Assembly: GCA_910585375.1 (NCBI GenBank)
Contig: CAJUCZ010000022.1
Span: 1-30,007 of the forward strand
Direction of reading: 5' to 3'
Source of the DNA: an uncultured Alphaproteobacteria bacterium
GTDB lineage: Bacteria; Pseudomonadota; Alphaproteobacteria; RF32; CAG-239
DNA: 30,007 nucleotides
Shown here: piece after piece, positions 1-8,803 of the stretch
How positions within the stretch are numbered: position 1 is the first letter of the stretch
How the letters are laid out: each line of letters starts with the position of its first letter
Position numbers and translations under genes: made by a program
Notes under the pieces: model-generated
Database searches by the model: none
Seen by the model: the letters and a program-made list of their open reading frames with translations, nothing else
Told to the model about the DNA's origin: nothing

Positions 1-487
1 AAAAGATAGAGGGAGATTGGGGCGGCGGAGAGAAAAAGGGAAGTATTATGGGCAGAGGGGAGAAAATAGGAATGGCAAGAATAGGAAAAGGTGAGGGAGC
101 AAGAACGGCGGGTTAGGGGAGAGGTGGAAAGCGAGGAGAGGGCAGAGGAGAGGGAGACAGAGAAAGGGGTGAGGAGAATGGTGGGGATGAAAGAAGCTGA
201 TTGTGCAAAGAAGGAGGGCGGGGATAAGAAGAGAGGAACAAAGTGAGGAGTGGCAGGGAAGTAAAAGAAAGAAAAGACAGGAGAGGGATGAAGTGAGGGG
301 TGAAAGGAAGGCCAAAGGAGTTTAAGGAGAGAAGTATGGCAGAGTGGAGGGGAATGAGTTTGGAGGGCTAAAGTGTGAGGAGGAAGAGGGTGGGGAAGAA
401 ATTAAGGTTGATGAATAGAGGAAGGGAAGGGTAAAGTGTGGGGCGGAAGAGGGGATAAAATTGGGTGGAAAGGAATATCAGTATCGC
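1..487. other. Gene-free polypurine tract downstream of hda
   Basis: The plus strand is overwhelmingly A and G with few C or T, so the minus strand, which would be read beyond the hda stop at 488, is C/T-rich and G-poor. I see no credible gene: an 89-codon minus-strand frame exists only because the tract lacks stops, and its Leu/Ser/Pro/His/Phe-only product is low complexity. Degenerate internal repetition is visible: TAAAGTGTG followed by a GA-rich block occurs at 369 and again at 432. No hairpin terminator follows hda. A C-rich, G-poor RNA is what Rho rut sites look like, so Rho-dependent termination is a reasonable inference. A comparable pyrimidine tract follows rpoH at 21702-21900. Confidence 0.7.
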
Positions 488-1222
488 TTATTCAAACAAG
501 TCGCCCTGAAGTTTTTCTTCGGCCAGTATGTCAAAAGCTTCTTTGATTATTGACAGGGTGACGGCGCGTTTGCGGGAAAGCGATATCCGGTCGGTTTCAG
601 CAACGATTTTGCGGGCAAAAGAGAATGAGCGTTGCATATTGGCAACGATATAATTTAATAATTCCGGACTGATGATTATTTGTCTGTCCATGAATAATTT
701 GACCAACAGGCAGGATAAGAGGTCATCATCCGGTGCTTTGATTTCAATTGATGGAACAATATTCATTCTTGAACGCAAATCCGGTAATTGAAAATGCAAT
801 CTGGCCGGCGCCTGTTGTGATGTGAACAGTATATTTCCTCCTTCGTTGCGGTAGAGGTTATACAAATGAAACATTGCTTCATTATTTGTTTTGGCCGTTA
901 AATCTTCCACAATCAGGCAGCGGTGTCGGGCAAAAAGTTTGTGCGGAGTATCCAGCCGGATGTCTTTGGCTTTGATGGTCGGAATGCGGTAGGGATAATG
1001 ATCCCGAACAGAAACGTTATTGGCGAAAACATTGGCCAGATGTGTTTTGCCGCAGCCTTCTTCACCATAAATGCAAATAGCAAAGAACGGCCAGTCCGGC
1101 CAGCCGTCTACCATTTGAGCCGCTTCAACGTTGCAAGGCGCTACGAGAAAGTCTTCGCGTCCGAGACTGGGGCAGGGGGCGAATTCTAACGGAAGCTGGG
1201 ATATGGTATTTTTTTTCAGCAT
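488..1222 (-). CDS. hda: Hda-like DnaA-family regulatory ATPase
   Basis: DnaA-related AAA+ protein of 244 residues, about the length of Hda, which promotes hydrolysis of DnaA-bound ATP at the sliding clamp and limits re-initiation. Residues 9-14 read QLPLEF, a good match to the beta-clamp-binding motif found at the N-terminus of Hda proteins. Walker A is GEEGCGKT at 53-60. A Walker-B-like segment (CLIVED, about 102-107) and the Hda/DnaA-like stretch LRSRM at about 149-153 follow. There is no DnaA domain IV DNA-binding helix-turn-helix, which argues against DnaA itself. It is last in the minus-strand run, 14 bases after the cckA stop, so probably co-transcribed with it. Placing a replication-initiation regulator next to CckA makes sense for cell-cycle control. 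The alternative is a general DnaA/Hda-family protein of unproven role. Confidence 0.85.
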   Translation of the reverse strand: MLKKNTISQLPLEFAPCPSLGREDFLVAPCNVEAAQMVDGWPDWPFFAICIYGEEGCGKTHLANVFANNVSVRDHYPYRIPTIKAKDIRLDTPHKLFARHRCLIVEDLTAKTNNEAMFHLYNLYRNEGGNILFTSQQAPARLHFQLPDLRSRMNIVPSIEIKAPDDDLLSCLLVKLFMDRQIIISPELLNYIVANMQRSFSFARKIVAETDRISLSRKRAVTLSIIKEAFDILAEEKLQGDLFE

Positions 1223-1236
1223 AAATTGTTATCCGT

Positions 1237-3882
1237 TTACTGTTTATTTAAGACATCAAAAACTTTTTTTGTCAGATTGCCCAAACTGTATGGTTTGGCA
1301 ATAAACTCAAAGTCTGTGCCGTTATCCAAACCTTGTTTGGCCATTTCTTCAGAATAACCCGAGGCAATAATGATTTTGATGTCCGGGATTTTTTCTTTGA
1401 CGATCTTGGCCAGTTCGGCGCCGCTGATGCCCGGAAGCATCATGTCTGTCAGCAGAAGGTCAAACTTACGGTCTGTTTCTAAATGTTCTAACGCGTTTTC
1501 GGAAGAATTGCAACTGATTATGTCATAGCCTTTTTTCTTTAAGGCTCGGACGGCAAATGTTCTGACGGAATCTTCATCTTCAACAAACAGAATGCGTAAG
1601 GAAGAATTTTGCGGGTCTGTCGGGTTAAAGCTGCGGTCAATCATTGAAACATTAAGGCCGAAGATCATTTTTTCATTTATGTTAATTGGGCTTTTGATTG
1701 TTTCTTTGACTGTTAGAATCGGCGAAACCTGTGCAGGTGATTTGCGGTTTGGCTTTTCATCTTCCTCGTTTTCCGTATCTTTTTCAAAACGCGGCAGGTA
1801 GATTGAGAAAGTTGTTCCTTCTCCCACGGTACTTTCGACTTTGATAAAGCCTTCGGTTTGGCGGACTATACCGTAAACGGTGGCCAGTCCGAGGCCGGTT
1901 CCGGAACCGACTACATTTTGCTTGGTAGAGAAGAACGGATCAAAAATCCGGTTCATGTTTTCCGGACTAATGCCACAGCCGGTATCTTGGACGTCAATAA
2001 CCACAAATTCTCCGGGTTTGACCATCTCATCGCCGAACTGGTGCGGTTCGGTCAAATGTTCGACTCGGGTGTTGATAAAAATCGTCCCGTGGCCGTTCAT
2101 GGCATCTCGCGCGTTGATGGCGAGGTTGATGATAACCTGTGAGAACTGGGTCGGGTCGACTCTGACAAATCCAAGATTATTGCCATGATAGAATTTGAGG
2201 TTTATCTGTTCGCCCAAAACCGGTTTGACCATCTGGCTGGAGCGGGTGAGGTGTTCCGTAATGTCAATGAGTTTTGGTTTTAACGGTTGTTTGCGGGAGA
2301 AAGCCAGAAGTTGGCGCACCAATCCGGCGGCGCGGGTAGCATTGTCTTTAATTTGGCGAAGATCCTCGAATGACGGGTCGCCGATGCCGTGGCGCTGCAT
2401 GACTAAATCACAAAAGCCGATCATGGCAGTCAGGAGGTTGTTAAAGTCGTGGGCAACACCGCCGGCCAGTTGTCCGACAGCCTGCATTTTTTGTGCCTGA
2501 GCAAATTGCTGTTCAAGACTTTTTTGTTCCGTAGCGTCTATAAAATAGAGAATCAGCCCTTCTTCACTAGAAGAACCGGAGGAATGGTATTTGCTCATTT
2601 TGCTGATGTAGAGCATGACAATTTTGTCTTTGTTGTCAAGATTGATATGTACCTCAATGCAAAGAGAATCTTTTTTACCGCTGCAAATATCGTTAAAAGC
2701 TTTTTGGACTTTGGGGGTGTCTTCTTCCCGAATGCGCTCAAAAATACTTTGGTTTTGAAGCTGGTCCGAATCTTTATTTAAAAAGCGGCAGACGGTGTTG
2801 TTAGCAGCTTGTACAATGCCGCGGGCGCTGACAAAAATAATGCCGACAGGAGCGTGGTCAAACAGCCAACTGACTTTGTCACAAGCCAGATTGAGTTCGT
2901 TTTTGAGATCGGTGTCGTTAGGCAGGTCGCTGATGATAACGCCGCGCATCATAATCTGCTGGTTTTCTCTGAAGTTTTCCTGAAAAACATAAGTTTCAAT
3001 AATTTTGCCGCCAGTCCGCATAAAGTAGGTTTTCTGCCGCCAGGAGGGTTCGTTTTCCGGAAAAACAGAAGCCGGTGACAAGAGTTCGCTGAGCTTCCTG
3101 CCGAGTAAGTCTTCCCGATTGCTGCCGAGAATTTGTGCCAGAGCATGGTTACAATAACGTATGGTGTATTCTTTATCCACCACGTAAAGTCCGACCGGCA
3201 TAAAGTCTAAAAAGTCGTGCAGCGATTTGCGCTCTTCATGAAATATTTGCGCCATGTTTTTTTCGGACGTGATGTCCCGGCAGCTCCAAAAAAGGTAGGT
3301 GTCTTTTTTTATGGTTTTTACAGAATATTTGCTTTCAAAGATATCTGTTTTTTTGAGGTAAATCGGATGTACACTAATTTCAAGCCATTCTTCTTCAGTA
3401 AAGATTTTAGCATCTTCCGGATGAGTTCTGAGTGACAGGACGACTTTTTCCGAAATGAGGTTTTCGCAGGCGTTTTGCAGCCGGTAGATAGCGGCTTTGT
3501 TCATTTTGCCGTCAGAGAGATGTTCGGCGAGAAAGCTGATAACAGTTTGACTTTTAAACAATTCTTTTGAACGTTCATTCTCAATAACGGCTTCACCCAA
3601 AACGTTTTCAATCCGTTTGGCAACTTCGTCTTTGCGAATGATTTCATTGGCAAAGCCGCCGTAACTCATGGCTTCTTCGCCGGCAGAAATGGTTTTTATG
3701 GTCAGGGACAGGCACAAGGCGCCGATGAGCAACAGAAGAATTGTAAAATATAAAGAATACTGCGGATAGACCAAAAGCAGTATGAGCGCTGCCGTCAGGA
3801 AGACCAAGGCATAGGCCAATGAAACCAAACGTTTTTGGAGCAATTTATCAGGACGGTGACTGGTCTTTGAGCTGCATAACAT
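1237..3882 (-). CDS. cckA: Cell-cycle hybrid histidine kinase CckA
   Basis: Membrane hybrid kinase/phosphatase of 881 residues. In Alphaproteobacteria CckA feeds phosphate through ChpT to the master regulator CtrA. Two N-terminal membrane segments lie at about 21-38 and 44-63. PAS-like domains follow at about 224-320 and 334-450. The HisKA motif has VAHDFNN with the phospho-accepting His at 478. The ATP-binding domain has DTGCGI (633-638) and a GTGLGLA G2 box (661-667). A C-terminal receiver starts with FVEDED and carries the acceptor Asp at 813 and Lys at 863. Domain order and the kinase-receiver signature match CckA. The start is supported by AGAGG nine bases upstream, although it lies inside flhB and overlaps it by 35 bases. 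It follows fliQ-fliR-flhB and precedes hda. Phylogenetic placement would exclude a related hybrid kinase. Confidence 0.93.
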   Translation of the reverse strand: MLCSSKTSHRPDKLLQKRLVSLAYALVFLTAALILLLVYPQYSLYFTILLLLIGALCLSLTIKTISAGEEAMSYGGFANEIIRKDEVAKRIENVLGEAVIENERSKELFKSQTVISFLAEHLSDGKMNKAAIYRLQNACENLISEKVVLSLRTHPEDAKIFTEEEWLEISVHPIYLKKTDIFESKYSVKTIKKDTYLFWSCRDITSEKNMAQIFHEERKSLHDFLDFMPVGLYVVDKEYTIRYCNHALAQILGSNREDLLGRKLSELLSPASVFPENEPSWRQKTYFMRTGGKIIETYVFQENFRENQQIMMRGVIISDLPNDTDLKNELNLACDKVSWLFDHAPVGIIFVSARGIVQAANNTVCRFLNKDSDQLQNQSIFERIREEDTPKVQKAFNDICSGKKDSLCIEVHINLDNKDKIVMLYISKMSKYHSSGSSSEEGLILYFIDATEQKSLEQQFAQAQKMQAVGQLAGGVAHDFNNLLTAMIGFCDLVMQRHGIGDPSFEDLRQIKDNATRAAGLVRQLLAFSRKQPLKPKLIDITEHLTRSSQMVKPVLGEQINLKFYHGNNLGFVRVDPTQFSQVIINLAINARDAMNGHGTIFINTRVEHLTEPHQFGDEMVKPGEFVVIDVQDTGCGISPENMNRIFDPFFSTKQNVVGSGTGLGLATVYGIVRQTEGFIKVESTVGEGTTFSIYLPRFEKDTENEEDEKPNRKSPAQVSPILTVKETIKSPININEKMIFGLNVSMIDRSFNPTDPQNSSLRILFVEDEDSVRTFAVRALKKKGYDIISCNSSENALEHLETDRKFDLLLTDMMLPGISGAELAKIVKEKIPDIKIIIASGYSEEMAKQGLDNGTDFEFIAKPYSLGNLTKKVFDVLNKQ

Positions 3883-4921
3883 ATCCGATTACCTCTGCGA
3901 CGGCTTTAAAGTGTTCTTGCGGGATGGTCTGATCCAATTCTGCACTGGCAAACAGCGCACGCGCCAAGGGCGGATTTTCAACAATTGGAATCTCGTGTTC
4001 CTCGGCAATGGCTTTTATCCTCAGTGCTATATTATCCAATCCTTTGGCTAATACAACAGGCGCGTCCATTTTATCCATCTTATATTCCAGTGCAATGGCA
4101 TAATGGGTCGGGTTGGTGATGATAACATCGGCTTTTGGCACGTTGTCCATCATGCGGCGGCGGGCACGTTCCATACGAACCTGACGAATGCGCGATTTAA
4201 TTAACGGATCGCCTTCCATTTCTTTATATTCGTCTTTGACTTCCTGTTTGGTCATGCGCAGTTTTTTCAAATGGGAATATTTTTGATAAGCGTAGTCGGC
4301 GACAGCGATGATCAGCACAGCCATTAAAATCGTGAAAATCAACAGAACAACGATTTTGTGAATAAACGATAAAATTGCCATCGTTTCCATGGTCGGAAGC
4401 AGGTTGACTTTGCTGCTGTAGGGTTTGATGACGGCAACGGCAATATAGGCAATTACTGAAATTTTGATAATGCCTTTTAAGCTTTCGACAATTTTTTTCA
4501 TATTTATAAATTTGGGCAGAGCGGCAAAAATGTTTAATTTATTCCAGTCCGGCATCAGTTTTTTGGGAGCGTACATAAAACCGGTTTGTGAAATGCTGGC
4601 AAAAATGCCCAAAACAATAAATACGGCAAAGGGAATGGCCATGATTTTCAGAATCCCGACAAAGACTCTGGTCAGAAGAAGCCTGATATGGTGCAGGTCA
4701 ACCGGAATGTTTTGCGGATCTTCGATAAATTGGATGTTTTGCAAGATGAACCATTTGCCCATCAGCGGAAAAACCAACCAGATAATGAACAACATGCCCA
4801 AAAGCATGACAAAGCTTTTGGCTTCCTGCGATATGGCTGTGTCGCCTTCTTCTTTGGCTTTACTTATCTTTCGTTCGGACGGCTCTTCCGTCTTTGAGGA
4901 TTCATCATCATCTTCAGCCAT
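3848..4921 (-). CDS. flhB: Flagellar type III export switch protein FlhB
   Basis: Inner-membrane component of the flagellar export gate. It sets substrate specificity, switching from rod/hook to filament substrates. The protein has 357 residues, the usual length. A charged N-terminal tail comes first, with the family segment KTEEPSERKI at about 10-19. About four hydrophobic segments follow at 37-60, 86-110, 150-167 and 186-208. The cytoplasmic domain carries the autocleavage motif NPTH at 270-273 within ITNPTHYAIAL, intact, so autocleavage is expected. The start codon is six bases after the fliR stop, so coupled translation is likely. The 3' end overlaps cckA by 35 bases. The gene order fliQ-fliR-flhB is classic. 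Confidence 0.97.
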   Translation of the reverse strand: MAEDDDESSKTEEPSERKISKAKEEGDTAISQEAKSFVMLLGMLFIIWLVFPLMGKWFILQNIQFIEDPQNIPVDLHHIRLLLTRVFVGILKIMAIPFAVFIVLGIFASISQTGFMYAPKKLMPDWNKLNIFAALPKFINMKKIVESLKGIIKISVIAYIAVAVIKPYSSKVNLLPTMETMAILSFIHKIVVLLIFTILMAVLIIAVADYAYQKYSHLKKLRMTKQEVKDEYKEMEGDPLIKSRIRQVRMERARRRMMDNVPKADVIITNPTHYAIALEYKMDKMDAPVVLAKGLDNIALRIKAIAEEHEIPIVENPPLARALFASAELDQTIPQEHFKAVAEVIGYVMQLKDQSPS

Positions 4922-4927
4922 GGTATT

Positions 4928-5692
4928 CTACTTTACAAATCTGAACAGCCCGTCTTCATAGTATTTGGTAAACCATACTATGATAATCGGAACGGTCATA
5001 AACAACAGTCCCAAACCGAGGTATATTTGCAGCGGCAGGGACAGAAAAAAAATGTTGAGCTGGGGCATCAGGCGTGATATCAGGCCCATGCCGGTGTAAA
5101 AAATAATGGTGAAGGCAATAAACGGCGAGGCAATTTTGAATCCCATGATGAAGCTGTTATTCAGGCTTTTGCTTAAAAATTCGGCAAAGTTATCGACCGG
5201 CAGTGCCGAACCGATCGGAAAAAGCGAGTAGCTGTCAACCACCGCACTAATCATCAAATGGTGCAAATCCGTTATGAATATGATTGTCAGAGCGATGATA
5301 CTGAGAAAAGTTTCAAGGATAATGGACTGGGTCTGGAAAGTAGGATCAAACATCTGGGCGTTGGAAAAGCCGATGGCTTGTCCGGCGAAGTTTCCGACCA
5401 GAGAAAGTGCCGCGTACAAGAACTGCATGCAAAGTCCGAGGAATAAGCCGTAAGTGATTTCACACAAACAAATTTTTATGAGTTCTCCGAAATTTTGCGA
5501 AGGCAGCGGCAGGCGGGCGGAAATCAACGGAATCAGGATAAGAGACAGAGTGAGGGCAATCGAAAGGCGCTGCCGCATATTGACATAGCTGACCATAAAT
5601 CCGGGCATAACCAGTATTGCCGAACCAACCCTGAGAAATATGGTCATAAAAGAGTAGATTTCTAATGTGAGCAGTTGCGTCATTGCCGTCAT
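4928..5692 (-). CDS. fliR: Flagellar export gate protein FliR
   Basis: Integral membrane protein of 254 residues that builds the export-gate pore with FliP and FliQ. It is almost entirely hydrophobic, with about six membrane segments. It ends with the family-typical stretch LPLQIYLGLGLLF and a short charged tail. The ATG overlaps the stop of fliQ as ATGA, which favours this start over the second Met three codons later and implies translational coupling. It lies between fliQ and flhB in one transcript. No truncation or unusual feature is visible. Confidence 0.96.
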   Translation of the reverse strand: MTAMTQLLTLEIYSFMTIFLRVGSAILVMPGFMVSYVNMRQRLSIALTLSLILIPLISARLPLPSQNFGELIKICLCEITYGLFLGLCMQFLYAALSLVGNFAGQAIGFSNAQMFDPTFQTQSIILETFLSIIALTIIFITDLHHLMISAVVDSYSLFPIGSALPVDNFAEFLSKSLNNSFIMGFKIASPFIAFTIIFYTGMGLISRLMPQLNIFFLSLPLQIYLGLGLLFMTVPIIIVWFTKYYEDGLFRFVK

Positions 5693-5955
5693 CCGCCGTT
5701 GACAATCCGGTTGAATAATCCTTCAGTTAATGTGCGCATTTGATTGAACATGAACGGAAACAGCAAAATCAGCGTGACGAAGACGCTGATGATTTTGGGA
5801 ACGAAAGCCAGAGTCATTTCCTGAATTTGGGTCAGCGCTTGAAAGATACCGATAATCAGACCGACAAACAGGGCAACCAGCAGAACCGGCGTTACGACTT
5901 TTATCAGGGTGAAAACAGCTTCCCTTGAGATGTCCAATACTTCAATCTCGTTCAT
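5689..5955 (-). CDS. fliQ: Flagellar export gate protein FliQ
   Basis: Small two-helix membrane protein of 88 residues, the exact size expected for FliQ, part of the FliPQR export-gate complex. It begins MNEIEVLDISREAV. Hydrophobic helices lie at about 15-40 and 53-73, and the segment between them (FQALTQIQEMTLAFVPK) is the conserved FliQ signature. The frame stays open 48 codons further upstream, but that extension overlaps the preceding gene and has no family similarity. GGAG nine bases before the ATG at 5955 fixes the start. The 3' end overlaps fliR by four bases. Confidence 0.96.
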   Translation of the reverse strand: MNEIEVLDISREAVFTLIKVVTPVLLVALFVGLIIGIFQALTQIQEMTLAFVPKIISVFVTLILLFPFMFNQMRTLTEGLFNRIVNGG

Positions 5956-5959
5956 ATTT

Positions 5960-7072
5960 TTACTCCAGAGGTAATTGATATTCAAAGTATTTATGATTTT
6001 CCAAACCGGTGAAAAATGCGCCGTCATATTTAGTATCAATAATACTTTTGAAGTGGTTGCCGATGATTTTGCGCCATTCGTCATTCCAGTATTCGGCAAT
6101 AACCGAACCTTGATTGCTGAAGGACTTGCGCCGCAGCCAGGATGGTTTTCCCAATTGCCATTTTTTCTTCCAGTAATATTGTTCCGGATTGGCTTCCGTC
6201 AGGTTCATTTCGGCAAAAATCAGACGTCTGGTGCCGTTCTTTTTAAATTTTAAACTGTTGATCTCGTCTGCTGTATAAGACTCTTTGTTGTTGAACTGCG
6301 GACGAATAATGACAACGTCAAAATTTGTATTGCGCAATTGTTTGATAAGGTCGTATTTGTCACGGAAATTACTTTCGTCATTCAGATACAAAATATTTTC
6401 GGCCTCGGAAAGTTTAAAAATGTTGCGGGCATTTTCATTTATGACAGGCTGTTCTTCTATATTGTGAAAAATAGTTGTTGCGGAAGAGCCTGTTTGCAGC
6501 AGTATGTTGCCGGCAACAGATTTTTGAATATAGTCCATACAGGTTTCGGGAGCGGAGCACAAATCAAATGCAATGATTTTCAGTTTTGAGGCTAAAAGAC
6601 CGGGATTGATGTTTCTGTTTAACGAATAGGGCTTATTCAGAACAATGCCTGTAATATTGTTTAAATATTCCGGTGCCGGTGTGCCGATGACATCATTAGT
6701 GCCATAGCGGTGTTTTTTGAACTTGAAGAGAAAACTCGGGTCTTTTGCCTGTGTTGGGTGGGCACGAGCCTCGTTATAACCGGTCAGATGATATTCCCAC
6801 AGGCTTTTGTTGAGAAGTTCCTGCCCTTCGTGGATAATAATCTGAAAATTTTTGTCACGGAGATAGGCATAATTGGATAACATCTCAACATTGTGCCGCA
6901 AAGTTTCGCGGAAGTTGGTTACCTGTTTAGGCGGGACGTCTATGTCCAATATCTTTTCTTCCGGCGTGTAGGGGTTGATTTCCGTAAAACCGTATAATCC
7001 GGCGCCGGCGCTGAACGGACAGGCCAGAATTGCGGCAACAAGGATGGAGATATTGGTTTTACGTATTGACAT
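5960..7072 (-). CDS. Secreted GH114-like (polygalactosaminidase family) protein
   Basis: Predicted exported protein of 370 residues. From the ATG at 7072 it starts MSIRKTNISILVAAILA and continues as a signal peptide to about residue 25 (SAGAG). A start 17 codons upstream would extend further into pgm and bury the signal peptide, so 7072 is preferred, despite only a weak AAGG site. The body resembles bacterial GH114/TM1410-type TIM-barrel hydrolases (endo-alpha-1,4-polygalactosaminidases): a strand FDVVII, then GTRRLIFAEMN, a YYWKKKW segment and a final YDGAFF strand near the C-terminus. Acidic residues usual after the VVI and DGVFL strands appear replaced (VVIIRP, AFFTG), so catalysis may be lost or altered. 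The gene overlaps pgm by 14 bases and precedes fliQ by four, so it sits in that transcript. Family assignment is from motif memory only. Confidence 0.6.
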   Translation of the reverse strand: MSIRKTNISILVAAILACPFSAGAGLYGFTEINPYTPEEKILDIDVPPKQVTNFRETLRHNVEMLSNYAYLRDKNFQIIIHEGQELLNKSLWEYHLTGYNEARAHPTQAKDPSFLFKFKKHRYGTNDVIGTPAPEYLNNITGIVLNKPYSLNRNINPGLLASKLKIIAFDLCSAPETCMDYIQKSVAGNILLQTGSSATTIFHNIEEQPVINENARNIFKLSEAENILYLNDESNFRDKYDLIKQLRNTNFDVVIIRPQFNNKESYTADEINSLKFKKNGTRRLIFAEMNLTEANPEQYYWKKKWQLGKPSWLRRKSFSNQGSVIAEYWNDEWRKIIGNHFKSIIDTKYDGAFFTGLENHKYFEYQLPLE

Positions 7073-8678
7073 CAGCCTTTGTTTTTCCAGTCCTTTTTTG
7101 AATTTCGGCAATTTCCATGGCAATTGCTTCCAGTTCCTTAAGCATGGTCTTGGGGTCTTCTTTCAGTCTGTTCTTTTCCAGTCGTTCAATATAGACTCGG
7201 AGTGTTGCACCGCTGGAGCCTGTTCCCGAAAGCCGGAAAGTGATTTTTTCTCCTTTGGTAAAGTCAATGACCAAACCGTTTTTTGTGCTGCTGCCGTCAA
7301 CGGGATCATTATAAACAAACGGAGCGGCCTGTGCAACTTCATAAGAGCCGAATTTTTGGCCGGACAGCGTTGGCAGTTTGTTTTCCAGATCAGCCATCAG
7401 CTTATCGGCAACAGCTGTATCCAGCCCTTCAAAATCGAATCTCATATAGTAGCTGCGACCGTATTTTTGCCAGTGCTCCATGGTAATCTGCTCTACCGAT
7501 TTGCCGGTTGCGGCGATGATATTCAGCCAGAATAAAATTGCCCAGATGCCGTCTTTTTCGCGGATATGGCTTGAACCGGTACCAAAACTTTCTTCTCCGC
7601 AGAAGGTGATGCGTTTGGAATCCATCAGGTTGACAAAATATTTCCAACCGGTCGGGACAGCATAGCACGGAAGTTTGTGCGCTTCGGCCACGCGGCAGAC
7701 GGCCGTGGAGGTGGCGGCTGATTTGGCAACGCCGTAAATTCCGTTTTTATAGGCCGGAATAAGTTTGTAGTTGTCTGTCAAAATGGCAAGGCTGTCGCTT
7801 GGCGTGACAAAGAATTTTTTGCCAAGAATCATGTTGCGATCGCCGTCGCCGTCATTGGCGCCGCCGAAATCAGGTGCATTATCGGCAAACATATGTTCAA
7901 CCAAATCTTTGGCATAGACCAGGTTGGGGTCCGGATGCAGGCCGCCGAAATCCGGCAACGGATGATAATTGACTACACTGCCTTCGGGGGCGCCGAGGAT
8001 TTCTTCAAAAATCCGGATAGCATAAGGGCCGGTAACGGCGTTCATGGCATCGTAGCGCATAGAGAAACCGTTGGCGAAAAGTTTTTTTATCGCCGGAAAG
8101 TCAAAGATGTTTTCCATCATTTCAACATAGTCCTTGACCGGATCAATAATTTCAATTTCCATTTCTCCGAGTTTGAAAGTGCCGAGGCGGGAAAGGTCAA
8201 TATCCGGCGTATCCATAATTTTGTATTCATGAATCTTTTTAGAGTTTTCATAGATTTTGTCGCTGACTGCACTTGGGCATTGTCCGCCGGTGGAGGTTGC
8301 GTATTTTAAGCCGAAATCTCCATTCGGCCCGCCGGGGTTGTGGGAAGCAGAAAGGACAAAACCGCCGTCGGTTTTATTTTTAAGAATCAGATTGGATGAG
8401 GCGGGGGTTGACAAGAAGCCGTTTTGACCCACAATTAATTTTCCTATGCCGTTAGCCGCGGCAATTTTTATCAGTTGCTGGATGGCTATATCATTATAAA
8501 AACGGCCATCGCCGCCGAGGACAAAAGTACGGCCTTTAACGTTACCGATTGTATTGAAGATTGCCTGAATGAAATTTTCTATATAATTGGGCTGCATGAC
8601 GACTTTTGATTTTTTGCGCAAGCCGGCGGTACCCATTTTTTGATCAGTATACGGGGTCGTCTGAATGGTTTTGATCAT
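7059..8678 (-). CDS. pgm: Phosphoglucomutase (alpha-D-glucose phosphate-specific)
   Basis: Cytoplasmic enzyme of 539 residues interconverting glucose-1-phosphate and glucose-6-phosphate, feeding UDP-glucose and glycan synthesis. All four active-site elements of the phosphohexomutase family are present: the catalytic phosphoserine loop SASHNPGG (Ser112), the Mg loop DGDGDR (276-281), the sugar-binding loop GEESFG (361-366) and the phosphate-binding SGTGSSGATLR near residue 500. Length and GEESFG context fit the PGM1/Pgm group better than the shorter ManB/GlmM group. A strong GAGAGGA site lies seven bases before the ATG. It is the first gene of the minus-strand run ending at hda, with a 125-base spacer to mipZ that should contain the promoter; only a weak TTGTTT-N16-TATCTT is visible there. 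Confidence 0.95.
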   Translation of the reverse strand: MIKTIQTTPYTDQKMGTAGLRKKSKVVMQPNYIENFIQAIFNTIGNVKGRTFVLGGDGRFYNDIAIQQLIKIAAANGIGKLIVGQNGFLSTPASSNLILKNKTDGGFVLSASHNPGGPNGDFGLKYATSTGGQCPSAVSDKIYENSKKIHEYKIMDTPDIDLSRLGTFKLGEMEIEIIDPVKDYVEMMENIFDFPAIKKLFANGFSMRYDAMNAVTGPYAIRIFEEILGAPEGSVVNYHPLPDFGGLHPDPNLVYAKDLVEHMFADNAPDFGGANDGDGDRNMILGKKFFVTPSDSLAILTDNYKLIPAYKNGIYGVAKSAATSTAVCRVAEAHKLPCYAVPTGWKYFVNLMDSKRITFCGEESFGTGSSHIREKDGIWAILFWLNIIAATGKSVEQITMEHWQKYGRSYYMRFDFEGLDTAVADKLMADLENKLPTLSGQKFGSYEVAQAAPFVYNDPVDGSSTKNGLVIDFTKGEKITFRLSGTGSSGATLRVYIERLEKNRLKEDPKTMLKELEAIAMEIAEIQKRTGKTKADVNT

Positions 8679-8803
8679 GCTTTCTTCCTCTCAAAATTAA
8701 TTTGGCTTATCGTTTCGGATACTTTAACATACCAAATAAGATACAACTTTATGACTGAAAAACAAGAGTTGTTTGAGTTATACAGAAAGATAATAACAGA
8801 AAT

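Noticed and set aside
46..315. 89-codon minus-strand frame in the polypurine tract
   Set aside because: Low-complexity Leu/Ser/Pro/His/Phe product caused by base composition; no ribosome binding site.
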